From JAIBJP01 sp035639875 (GTDB taxonomy: Bacteria; Actinomycetota; Thermoleophilia; Gaiellales; Gaiellaceae), in assembly GCA_035639875.1 (NCBI GenBank), contig DASQXE010000062.1, forward strand, positions 1 to 12,248: a stretch of 12,248 bases of DNA. The letters are read 5' to 3'. Below, piece by piece: positions 1 through 5,755 of this stretch. Every line of letters starts with the position of its first letter. The stretch's first letter is position 1. Position numbers and translations under genes: made by a program. Under the pieces are notes generated by a model. That model saw only the letters and a program-made list of their open reading frames with translations, did no database searches and had not been told where the DNA came from.

Positions 1-1277
1 TCGGGTCCCTCGGCCAATCTCCGCAGCTCGGCCAGCTCGAGCAGGTCGGGGCGGTAGACGCGCACGCGGTTCTTGCCGTGCTCCTTGGCCAGGTAGAGGG
101 CCGAGTCGGCCACGCGCACGAGCTCGGCGCGCTCGACGCCGTGCTGAGGATAGGTGGCGATGCCCGCCGAGATGGACACGCGGCCGCCGTGGTCACAGTC
201 CGTCTCCCCGACGCGGTCGATGATCGCAGTAGCGATGGAGAGGCCCTCGTGCTCGTCGCGGCGCGGCAGGAGGAGCGCGAACTCGTCCCCCCCTAGCCGG
301 AACGCCTCGCCTCCCTGCCGCAGCCGGGCGGCGATCTGCGCGAGCACCCGGTCTCCGACCGGATGGCCGTAGCGGTCGTTGATCTGCTTGAAGTTGTCGA
401 TGTCGAGCAGGCACAGGGTGAGCGGGACGCCGTCCGCCTGCGCCTTGTCGAGGTCGCGCTGCAGCCGCTCGTGGAAGTGCCGGTGGTTGCCGAGACCGGT
501 GAGCGGATCGGTGAGGGCCAAGCGCATCGCCTTCAGAGCGCTGTAGACCGAGCGCTGATACAGCGCGATGGCGACGAGCGGGCCGACGAGAGCGATGGCG
601 AGGAGCGGCGAGCGGTCCCACAGAACGGCGAGCATCAGGCTCACCGACGCCATGATCGAGAACGGCACCGCCGTCCAGTAGATGGAGCGCTTGAGGAGCG
701 GGAAGAACGGTTCCCGTGCCCAGCGCGAGATGATGCCCGCGATCAGCGGGATGTTGACCGTGTAGAACGCGGCCGCGGCGAGGAGCACCTGCAGAAGCAG
801 CGAGGCCACACCCGCTTCGGTTGCCCCCAGCGACGCCGCGCCCCCGGCGGCCGCTCCTCCGAGGGCGTAGACAGCGCTGTTGTACGAGAGCCGAATCAGC
901 GGTCGGCGCTGCATGATCTCGATCAGGGCCCGGGTCAAGAACCCCATCAGCACCGCCGGCGCCCAGCCGTAGATCACGGCCGTGCCGACGATGAAGACGG
1001 CCGCGAGCGAGATTCCCTCGGAGCTGATCCCCTCGATTGGGACCGGATGCGCCTCCGTGAACGTGGCCGCGAGCAGCAGCGCGAGAACGCCGCCGAGCAC
1101 GGCCACGCGCGGGGTCGACGACGCGAACCAAAATGCCGCGACGGCGAGCGCCGCAAAGCCCGAAAGCGCGACGGGAACGAGGATCGGCAGCAGGCGGGCC
1201 GTCTCACGGGAGACGACCCCCTCGCGCCGTACCTCACCCGACGCGCTCTCAGTGGAGCGAACCGGGCGCAGTTTCAC
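1..1277 (-). CDS. Membrane-anchored GGDEF diguanylate cyclase (3' end cut by window edge)
   Basis: Probable diguanylate cyclase, which makes c-di-GMP from two GTP at the inner face of the membrane. The minus-strand frame is open from a TAG at 1302-1304 to the window edge, about 425 codons. Residues ~30-245 are a hydrophobic multi-helix region with several TM segments, containing HPVPIEG near 77 and a GTAVIYGWAP stretch. It resembles the MASE-type integral membrane sensors found on GGDEF and HD-GYP proteins (MASE9-like is my guess). The GGDEF domain follows: DPLTGL at 257-262, LLDIDNFKQIND, and an intact RLGGDEF with GGDEF at 329-333 (bases 279-293). The inhibitory I-site RxxD, expected five residues before GGDEF, reads RQGG, so allosteric product inhibition is probably absent. 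The chosen GTG (1275-1277) is the only conventional start between the TAG and the first TM segment. It has no clear Shine-Dalgarno, so the start is tentative. The sequence at the edge (RRLAEGP) leaves open whether the protein ends there or continues into another domain. Confidence 0.88.
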   Translation of the reverse strand, partial: MKLRPVRSTESASGEVRREGVVSRETARLLPILVPVALSGFAALAVAAFWFASSTPRVAVLGGVLALLLAATFTEAHPVPIEGISSEGISLAAVFIVGTAVIYGWAPAVLMGFLTRALIEIMQRRPLIRLSYNSAVYALGGAAAGGAASLGATEAGVASLLLQVLLAAAAFYTVNIPLIAGIISRWAREPFFPLLKRSIYWTAVPFSIMASVSLMLAVLWDRSPLLAIALVGPLVAIALYQRSVYSALKAMRLALTDPLTGLGNHRHFHERLQRDLDKAQADGVPLTLCLLDIDNFKQINDRYGHPVGDRVLAQIAARLRQGGEAFRLGGDEFALLLPRRDEHEGLSIATAIIDRVGETDCDHGGRVSISAGIATYPQHGVERAELVRVADSALYLAKEHGKNRVRVYRPDLLELAELRRLAEGP

Positions 1278-1301
1278 GTGTTGCGCTACCAGTTCGCCGT
1301 A

Positions 1302-1394
1302 CTACCAGGCCCACCCTTCCAGGTCCGCGAGAAACGCGGCCAGAAGAGCAGCCACGATTGCAACGTGCGCGAGCTTTACCTTCCAATGCAGCAT
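1302..1394 (-). CDS. 30-aa single-TM microprotein just upstream of the diguanylate cyclase
   Basis: Small ORF starting at ATG 1392-1394 and ending at TAG 1302-1304. It encodes 30 residues: a short amphipathic start (MLHWKVKLAH), one hydrophobic helix (VAIVAALLAAFLA) and a Trp-rich tail (EGWAW). A purine-rich GGGAGAG lies about ten bases before the ATG. It is in the same reading frame as the cyclase downstream, whose GTG at 1277 is 24 bases past this TAG, so the two are probably co-transcribed and perhaps translationally coupled. The frame is open further upstream (to 1487), but that part overlaps the hairpin leader and does not look like protein. No function can be assigned. A membrane partner or leader peptide for the cyclase is a guess. 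It could also be a chance ORF. Confidence 0.5.
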   Translation of the reverse strand: MLHWKVKLAHVAIVAALLAAFLADLEGWAW

Positions 1395-1450
1395 CCCGTT
1401 CACTCTCCCAGTGGTCGGACGCCCAGGACGAGCCAAGTATGTGTGGCCCA

Positions 1451-1470
1451 GGGGGATGCCAACATCCCCC
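1451..1470 (-). terminator. Perfect 8-bp GC-rich hairpin between the NlpC gene and the microprotein
   Basis: GGGGGATG and CATCCCCC form a perfect 8-bp stem around a 4-base loop, about 40 bases downstream of the NlpC/P60 stop codon on the minus strand. No T-run follows, so it is not a classical intrinsic terminator. It may be a terminator of the T-less type, or part of a structured 5' leader for the microprotein/cyclase unit, since a small CCC-GAA-GGG hairpin abuts it upstream. I cannot tell which. Confidence 0.4.
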
Positions 1471-1511
1471 CTTCGGGTGATTCGCATTACGGCCCGGAAA
1501 ATTGCCTCGCG

Positions 1512-2516
1512 CTAGGTGAGACCGGCTTCGCGGAGGGGCCGCCGGGCCCAGGCGAAGGTGTCGGCGTACCAGCCGGTCAGCGGGACCAGCGTCACGCCTT
1601 GTCCGGACGAGTGGATGAACCACCGTCTGCCGAGATAGATACCCGTGTGCCCGATCTGCGACGGCTTCGAGTTCACCCCCGCATCGCCGAAGAAGAGGAC
1701 GTCGCCCGGGCGCAAGTGGTCGAAGGAGATGCGCGCGCCCTTCGGCACCTCGCCGCTCATCTCGTACGTCGTTCGCCCCTGGATGACGTACTGGAGCTGG
1801 CCGCCGCCCGGATAGGGCTCGAGCTTGTAGACGCGCCAGACGAGGCCGGAGCAGTCGAAGCCGCCTCGATCGGGAACGCCGAACAGGACCTGCGGGTGCT
1901 CCCAGATTCCGCCCCAGATGTACGGAAAGCCGACGAATCGCACTGCTCGCGTGAGCACGCGATCCTGCCAGGCGGTGAACGCAGGCAGCGAGAAGGACGC
2001 GGACAGAGCGTTGACCCCGTCGACGTCGTATTGGGTCAGCTCGAGCAACCGCGCGAGCGAATACGCCGCCTCGGCGCGCGTGATGGGGTCGCCCGGCCGC
2101 GGCTCGAGGTTGTCGGCGTCGGCTGGGTGGTTGAAGCGAAGACGGAGGAGGCGGGCCACGGTCTCCGTCCCCAGGCGAGCGGGCGGCTCGAGTCCGGCCG
2201 CCGCGAGCACGTCGCGGAAGTGCACGGCCGCCGGCCCGAGTCCCAGATATGTGACGAGCCGGCGGTCGAACTGCGCGACCGTGACGGTGTGCGTCGGGTC
2301 GACGACGACCTGGGGCTTGCCGGTCAGGACGGCCATCGCGTAGCCGAGCTGCTCGCGGGTCAGCGGATCTCGCGGACGGAATTCCGCGACGCTTGGGCCC
2401 ATCAGTCCGTGCTCGACGACGATCTGGATCTGGGGCTGCGCCCACGAGGCGGCGCCTGCGGACGGAGCGGCGGCAAGCGTGGCGACAACCGCGAGGAGGA
2501 CAAGACCCCTGCGCAT
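1512..2516 (-). CDS. Secreted NlpC/P60 cell-wall peptidase with SLH-like repeats
   Basis: A 334-aa exported cysteine peptidase predicted to cut peptide stems of peptidoglycan. Residues 1-22 are a signal peptide: RR, a hydrophobic core, then an AGA cleavage site. Residues ~25-65 and ~77-160 look like S-layer-homology-type modules (FRPRDPLTREQLGYAM; PGDPITRAEAAYSLARLL), which usually tether proteins to the wall. The NlpC/P60 domain occupies ~185-325, with Cys222 in FDCSG, His290 in IGHTGIYLG and His302 in FIHSSG as the expected catalytic triad. LRPGDVLFFGD is the typical strand between Cys and His. The ATG at 2514-2516 has AGGAACGAGG just before it. The gene stands alone, with long spacers on both sides. 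The family assignment is firm. The substrate bond (often D-Glu to diaminopimelate) is inferred from the family. Confidence 0.93.
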   Translation of the reverse strand: MRRGLVLLAVVATLAAAPSAGAASWAQPQIQIVVEHGLMGPSVAEFRPRDPLTREQLGYAMAVLTGKPQVVVDPTHTVTVAQFDRRLVTYLGLGPAAVHFRDVLAAAGLEPPARLGTETVARLLRLRFNHPADADNLEPRPGDPITRAEAAYSLARLLELTQYDVDGVNALSASFSLPAFTAWQDRVLTRAVRFVGFPYIWGGIWEHPQVLFGVPDRGGFDCSGLVWRVYKLEPYPGGGQLQYVIQGRTTYEMSGEVPKGARISFDHLRPGDVLFFGDAGVNSKPSQIGHTGIYLGRRWFIHSSGQGVTLVPLTGWYADTFAWARRPLREAGLT

Positions 2517-2594
2517 CCTCGTTCCTATCGTCGGCTGCCGCGCGGCACTTTAGCCACGAGGAGCGCCGCGATCAGTCAGGTCCCAAGCAGACTC

Positions 2595-2620
2595 GACCGG
2601 GCCTGGCCCCGCCATGGCTG
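2595..2620 (+). repeat. Imperfect 26-bp direct repeat, copy 1
   Basis: Aligned with the copy at 2722-2747, 22 of 26 positions match. The shared core is CTGGCCCCG followed by TGGCTG. The stem of the internal hairpin is partly disrupted in this copy (GGG/CCC only). Confidence 0.55.
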
Positions 2621-2721
2621 ATACGGACCCGCCCCTCGCGGCCCATCCGCGGAAGTAGTGGAGTCGGACGAGTTGTCCACTCATGCGGGGTTGGGTTTTC
2701 GGCCCTGACCGTGCGGGACAT

Positions 2722-2747
2722 GACGGGGTCTGGCCCCGTCGTGGCTG
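2722..2747 (+). repeat. Imperfect 26-bp direct repeat, copy 2, with perfect 7-bp hairpin
   Basis: This copy contains GACGGGG-TCTGG-CCCCGTC (2722-2740), a perfect 7-bp stem with a 5-base loop. It is a diverged duplicate of 2595-2620. The shape resembles small intergenic palindromic (REP-like) elements. There is no T-run, so a terminator role is not supported. Confidence 0.6.
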
Positions 2748-2762
2748 TAGCGTCCACGACCG

Positions 2763-2918
2763 ATGGAGCCAGAGATCGTCCCGGAGCCCCCGGAGGACGA
2801 GCGGCAGGCGCTCGACGAGGCGCTCGCACGACTTCTTTCGGAGCCGGCCGACCCCTACAGCGATTGGTGGCGGGCCGGAGCCCGCGAGGGCGTCATGCCT
2901 GAAGAAGAGCCCGACTGA
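2763..2918 (+). CDS. Small acidic 51-aa protein with a WWRAG motif
   Basis: ATG at 2763-2765, TGA at 2916-2918, 51 codons. The product is acidic: a Pro/Glu-rich start (MEPEIVPEPPEDE), a helix (ALDEALARLL), then DPYSDWWRAGAREGV and an acidic end. The charged helix followed by a Trp-Arg motif looks like a genuine compact actinobacterial small protein. I recall similar short proteins with a WRRA/WWRAG-type motif near acyl-CoA carboxylase genes, but cannot confirm the link here. It converges on glpK and overlaps that gene's 3' end by 26 bases (2893-2918). No Shine-Dalgarno is visible; the repeat hairpin lies 22 bases before the ATG. Function unknown. Confidence 0.55.
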   Translation: MEPEIVPEPPEDERQALDEALARLLSEPADPYSDWWRAGAREGVMPEEEPD

Positions 2919-4323
2919 CGGCCTGGCGCCACTCGGACAGCAAGCGCTCGGCTTCCTCCGCATCCATCTGGGGCTCGTAGCGAGCGGCGAGGCGCCACGC
3001 GCCCGCCAGCTCGTCGACGCTCTGCCACGTCCCCACCCCGAGTCCGGCGAGCGCGGCCGCCCCGAGCGCCGTCGTCTCCCGCTCGGCGGGGACTTCGACG
3101 GGCACGCGGGCGATGTCGGCCTGAAACTGCATCAGGAAGCGATTCGCGGAGCCGCCGCCGTCGGCCCGCAGCACTTCGAAGTCGACTCTCATCGCGTCGA
3201 GCACGTCCCGGGTCTGATAGGCGATCGCCTCGAGCGCGGCGCGAACAAGGTGCTCGCCACGCACGCCGCGGCTCAGTCCCGCGATCACTCCTCTCGCCTC
3301 GGGAACCCAGTGCGGCGACCCGAGCCCCGTCAGCGCGGGCACGAAGTAGACGCCCTCGTTCCCTTCCAGCGCAGAAGCGATCTCCTCGCTCTCGGCAGCG
3401 CTCACGAGAACGCCCAGCCCGTCGCGCAACCACTGCAGCGCCGCGCCGGTGGTGAAGACGGAGCCCTCGAGCGCGTACACGGCCGGCTCGTCGGCGAGAC
3501 GCCAGGCGACCGTACGCACGAGCCCGTCCGGAGGCGCTTCCGGCTTCGTGCCCGTATTGACGAGCACGAAGTTGCCCGTCCCGTAGGTCGTCTTCGCCTG
3601 CCCGGGGCGAAAGCACGCCTGCCCGAAGAGAGCGGCCTGCTGGTCGCCGGCCAGTCCGGCGACAGGGACCTTCGCGCCGAGCAGCTCGCCCTCTCCGACG
3701 ATTCCGCTCGAGGAGACGATCTGCGGCAGAACCGAGGCCGGGACTCCGAACAGATCGAGCAGGTCGGGATCCCAGTCGAGCGTCTCAAGATTGAACAGGA
3801 GCGTTCGCGAGGCGTTGGAGACATCGGTCGTGTGGACCTCACCACCCGTGAGCTTCCAGAGGAGCCACGAGTCGACCGTCCCGAAGGCGAGGTTCGCCGC
3901 GTCGCGCTCCCGCAGGAGCCATTCGAGCTTGGTGGCCGAGAAGTAGGGATCCGGGACGAGCCCCGTGCGGTCGCGGATGAGATCGCGCGGCAGCTCCCGA
4001 CAGCGTTCGGCCGTGCGGCGGTCCTGCCAGACGATCGCCCGGTGAACCGGTCGACCCTTTTGCCGGTCCCAGACGACCGTCGTCTCGCGCTGGTTCGTGA
4101 TGCCGACCGCCGCCAGCGCGCCGGCTTCGACGCCCGCGTCCGCGAGCGCCTCCGCGGCCGCGGCGAGGGCGGACTCCCAGAGCTCCTCCGGGTCGTGCTC
4201 GACCCAGCCGGAGCGCGGGAAATGCTGCCGCACCTCTCGGTAGCCGCGTCCACGGGGCCGGAGCTCTTCGTCGACGACGAGACACGTCGTCCCCGTCGTC
4301 CCCTGGTCGATCGCGAGGAGCAA
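2893..4323 (-). CDS. glpK: Glycerol kinase
   Basis: FGGY-family kinase, 476 aa, predicted to phosphorylate glycerol to sn-glycerol-3-phosphate in the cytoplasm. Family landmarks appear in order: the N-terminal phosphate-binding loop DQGTTGTT (6-13), GITNQRETTVVWD with N77-T81 for glycerol contacts, PYFSATKLEWLL (~126-137), the catalytic base Asp227 in GDQQAALFGQ, the TTYGTGNF adenosine-side motif, ALEGSVFTTGAALQW, and GGGSANRFLMQFQADI near the C-terminus. It is slightly shorter than the usual ~500 residues but complete. The start is a TTG at 4321-4323, justified because the first β-strand begins at once (LLLAIDQG). No Shine-Dalgarno is visible. It starts only 4 bases after the stop of the upstream acetyltransferase, so it is probably translated by coupling in a pgsA-GNAT-glpK operon. 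Confidence 0.96.
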   Translation of the reverse strand: MLLAIDQGTTGTTCLVVDEELRPRGRGYREVRQHFPRSGWVEHDPEELWESALAAAAEALADAGVEAGALAAVGITNQRETTVVWDRQKGRPVHRAIVWQDRRTAERCRELPRDLIRDRTGLVPDPYFSATKLEWLLRERDAANLAFGTVDSWLLWKLTGGEVHTTDVSNASRTLLFNLETLDWDPDLLDLFGVPASVLPQIVSSSGIVGEGELLGAKVPVAGLAGDQQAALFGQACFRPGQAKTTYGTGNFVLVNTGTKPEAPPDGLVRTVAWRLADEPAVYALEGSVFTTGAALQWLRDGLGVLVSAAESEEIASALEGNEGVYFVPALTGLGSPHWVPEARGVIAGLSRGVRGEHLVRAALEAIAYQTRDVLDAMRVDFEVLRADGGGSANRFLMQFQADIARVPVEVPAERETTALGAAALAGLGVGTWQSVDELAGAWRLAARYEPQMDAEEAERLLSEWRQAVSRALLQA

Positions 4324-4327
4324 GCGG

Positions 4328-5212
4328 CTAAAGAGGAAGGTCGAACGACTCGACGACGAGGAGCGGCGCGAATCCCTGGCGCCGGTACAGGCGCAGGGCG
4401 GGGAGGTTGTCGGCGCGCACGGACAGCCCCAGCGTCTCGCCGGGATGCTCGCGCCAGTAGTCCGTGACGGCGCGGCTCAGGATGTAGCTGCCGACGCCGT
4501 GAGCGCGCTCGTTCTCGGTCACGCCTAAGTGGTAGATCCAGCGGTCGCTCGGATCGATGTTGACGATCGCGAGCCCGCCTTCGCTCGAGTCGGCGAAGTA
4601 CACCGTCCCCTGCTCGAGGCCGGCGCGCCAGGCACTCTCCGGGAAGACACCGCCTGGGAAACACTCGCGATAGAGGCGCAGAGCGGCCTCGAGATCCCCC
4701 GGCCGCCCGCGCCGGAAGGCGACACCCGACGGCCCAGGCCCAGCCGGCCGATGGTCGGCCTGGCTCAGGCGGAAGATCGCGCTCGCCGTCCCTCGGTGGC
4801 GGAAGCCTGCGCGCTCGAGCAGCAGGCGCCCGGTCAGGTTGCGCGCGCCTACGGCGGCGAGGACGCGCTGGGCTCCGCGGTCCTCGGCGCGCTCGATCGA
4901 CGCCTCGAGGAGAACGGTGCCGCGGTTCTGCCCGCGATATTCGGGCGCGACGAGCGGGCCGAAGAGGTCCGCGTGCTCCCATCCGCGCGAGACCTCGACG
5001 CCGCCGAATCCGATAACTTCGCCGTCCTGCTCCTCGACGAGGAGCGTCTCGGCCGGATCGTCGTCCCAGTCGGAGAGCTCGCTCTCGAGCTCGTCCGGCG
5101 TCGTCCAGAGCGGGTTTCCGACCTGCTCCGCCGGCCGCTGCAGCGCGTGGCGCGAGAGATGGAGCACGGCCGGGCGGTCGTCCGCTCGGAAGCTACGCAG
5201 GCTGCTGGCCAC
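4328..5212 (-). CDS. Tandem-domain GNAT N-acetyltransferase
   Basis: A 294-aa protein with two GNAT folds, predicted to transfer an acyl group from acyl-CoA to an amine. The N-terminal domain (~5-150) has VAPEYRGQNRGTVLLEA, an acetyl-CoA loop that departs from Q/RxxGxG/A. NLTGRLLLERAGF is the usual α4/β7 end of a GNAT. The C-terminal domain (~164-294) has VTENERAHGVGSYIL with a perfect RxxGxG (236-241), and DNLPALRLYRRQGF. The C-terminal domain is therefore more likely the active one. Two GNAT folds in ~300 aa is the layout of mycothiol synthase MshD, but I see no residue evidence for that substrate, so I leave it unnamed. The GTG start (5210-5212) overlaps the end of pgsA by 20 bases, and the stop lies 4 bases before glpK. 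Confidence 0.87.
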   Translation of the reverse strand: MASSLRSFRADDRPAVLHLSRHALQRPAEQVGNPLWTTPDELESELSDWDDDPAETLLVEEQDGEVIGFGGVEVSRGWEHADLFGPLVAPEYRGQNRGTVLLEASIERAEDRGAQRVLAAVGARNLTGRLLLERAGFRHRGTASAIFRLSQADHRPAGPGPSGVAFRRGRPGDLEAALRLYRECFPGGVFPESAWRAGLEQGTVYFADSSEGGLAIVNIDPSDRWIYHLGVTENERAHGVGSYILSRAVTDYWREHPGETLGLSVRADNLPALRLYRRQGFAPLLVVESFDLPL

Positions 5213-5732
5213 GAAGGAGGCGAGGGGCGCTCAGGAAGTAGTCGAGGCCCGAGACCCATGTGAGGACGAGCGCGACCAAGCCGGCCCACCAACCGACGTC
5301 GGTCGTGAACGCCCCGGCGGCAGCGAGGCCGCCGAGCCCTGCGGCGAGGGCCTGTGTCCCCGTTTTCAGCTTGCCGAGGTCGCGTGCCCCCATGACGACT
5401 CCACGTTCGAGTGCTGCGAGACGAAAGCCGGACATGAGGAATTCGCGCGAGATGATCGCTGCCACCATCCAGCCCGGGAAAACCGGGCCAACCAGCATGA
5501 TGAGCGCTGCCATGACGAGCAGCTTGTCTGCGACCGGGTCGAGCAAGCGGCCGAGATTCGACGAGCGGGCGGTCCGGCGCGCGTACCAGCCGTCGAACCA
5601 GTCGGTGGCCATCGCGACCGCGAAGACCGCTGTGCCCCAGTAGTAGTGGCCTGGGAAGTCCCAGGCGAAGAGGACGACGACAACGGGCACTGAGAGCGCC
5701 CGTGCGACCGTGAGCTGATCGGACAGATGCAC
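5193..5732 (-). CDS. pgsA: CDP-diacylglycerol-glycerol-3-phosphate 3-phosphatidyltransferase
   Basis: Integral-membrane CDP-alcohol phosphatidyltransferase. It is predicted to join CDP-diacylglycerol and glycerol-3-phosphate to phosphatidylglycerol phosphate, the first committed step of phosphatidylglycerol and cardiolipin synthesis. The signature D-x2-D-G-x2-A-R-x8-G-x3-D-x3-D is complete (DWFDGWYAR ... GRLLDPVADK), giving the four metal/catalytic Asp residues at 44, 47, 65 and 69 with this start. Several hydrophobic helices surround it. I prefer the GTG at 5730-5732 (179 aa, starting HLSDQLTVARAL, the normal PgsA N-terminus). A TATTCT box lies 8 bases before it, fitting a leaderless mRNA. 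An upstream GTG at 5760-5762 would add 10 atypical residues and overlap the divergent carboxylase gene. PgsB/PssA-like paralogues are possible, but the glpK linkage favours PgsA. Confidence 0.92.
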   Translation of the reverse strand: MHLSDQLTVARALSVPVVVVLFAWDFPGHYYWGTAVFAVAMATDWFDGWYARRTARSSNLGRLLDPVADKLLVMAALIMLVGPVFPGWMVAAIISREFLMSGFRLAALERGVVMGARDLGKLKTGTQALAAGLGGLAAAGAFTTDVGWWAGLVALVLTWVSGLDYFLSAPRLLRGQQPA

Positions 5733-5740
5733 GGACGGGA

Positions 5741-5746
5741 AGAATA
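5741..5746 (-). promoter_or_regulatory. Candidate -10 box of the pgsA-GNAT-glpK operon
   Basis: TATTCT on the minus strand, ending 8 bases before the preferred pgsA GTG. This spacing gives a transcript starting at or next to the start codon, common in high-GC Actinomycetota. No good -35 is visible, partly because that region is the coding start of the divergent gene. Confidence 0.35.
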
Positions 5747-5755
5747 GGCACGCTC

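Larger units (their letters stand above)
2517..2762. other. Intergenic spacer with repeated hairpin elements
   Basis: About 245 bases lie between the NlpC start and the small plus-strand ORF. The spacer holds two diverged copies of a 26-bp element, listed separately. It presumably also carries the NlpC promoter, but I see no convincing -35/-10 pair. Reading frames that cross it on either strand have no recognisable protein features. Confidence 0.5.

Noticed and set aside
193..1131. 312-codon minus-strand open frame over the cyclase
   Set aside because: Out of register with the GGDEF motif and composed of Arg/Ala/Gly-rich low-complexity sequence. The true frame is offset and continues off the left edge.
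1302..1487. Extending the microprotein to a 61-aa start at 1487
   Set aside because: The extra 31 residues translate the hairpin leader and lack any membrane or domain character. The internal ATG at 1394 has a better ribosome-binding site.
363..2621. 752-codon plus-strand open frame
   Set aside because: It is antisense to the GGDEF and NlpC genes, is Arg/Glu/Asp-rich without domains, and mirrors their codon bias. The minus-strand frames carry clear catalytic motifs.
2517..2762. c-di-AMP (ydaO) riboswitch before the NlpC/P60 gene
   Set aside because: Such riboswitches often precede cell-wall hydrolases in Actinobacteria, so I looked for the conserved core blocks, but they are not present.
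2683..4467. 594-codon plus-strand open frame
   Set aside because: Antisense to glpK, Arg/Glu-rich with no motif; glpK motifs are complete on the other strand.
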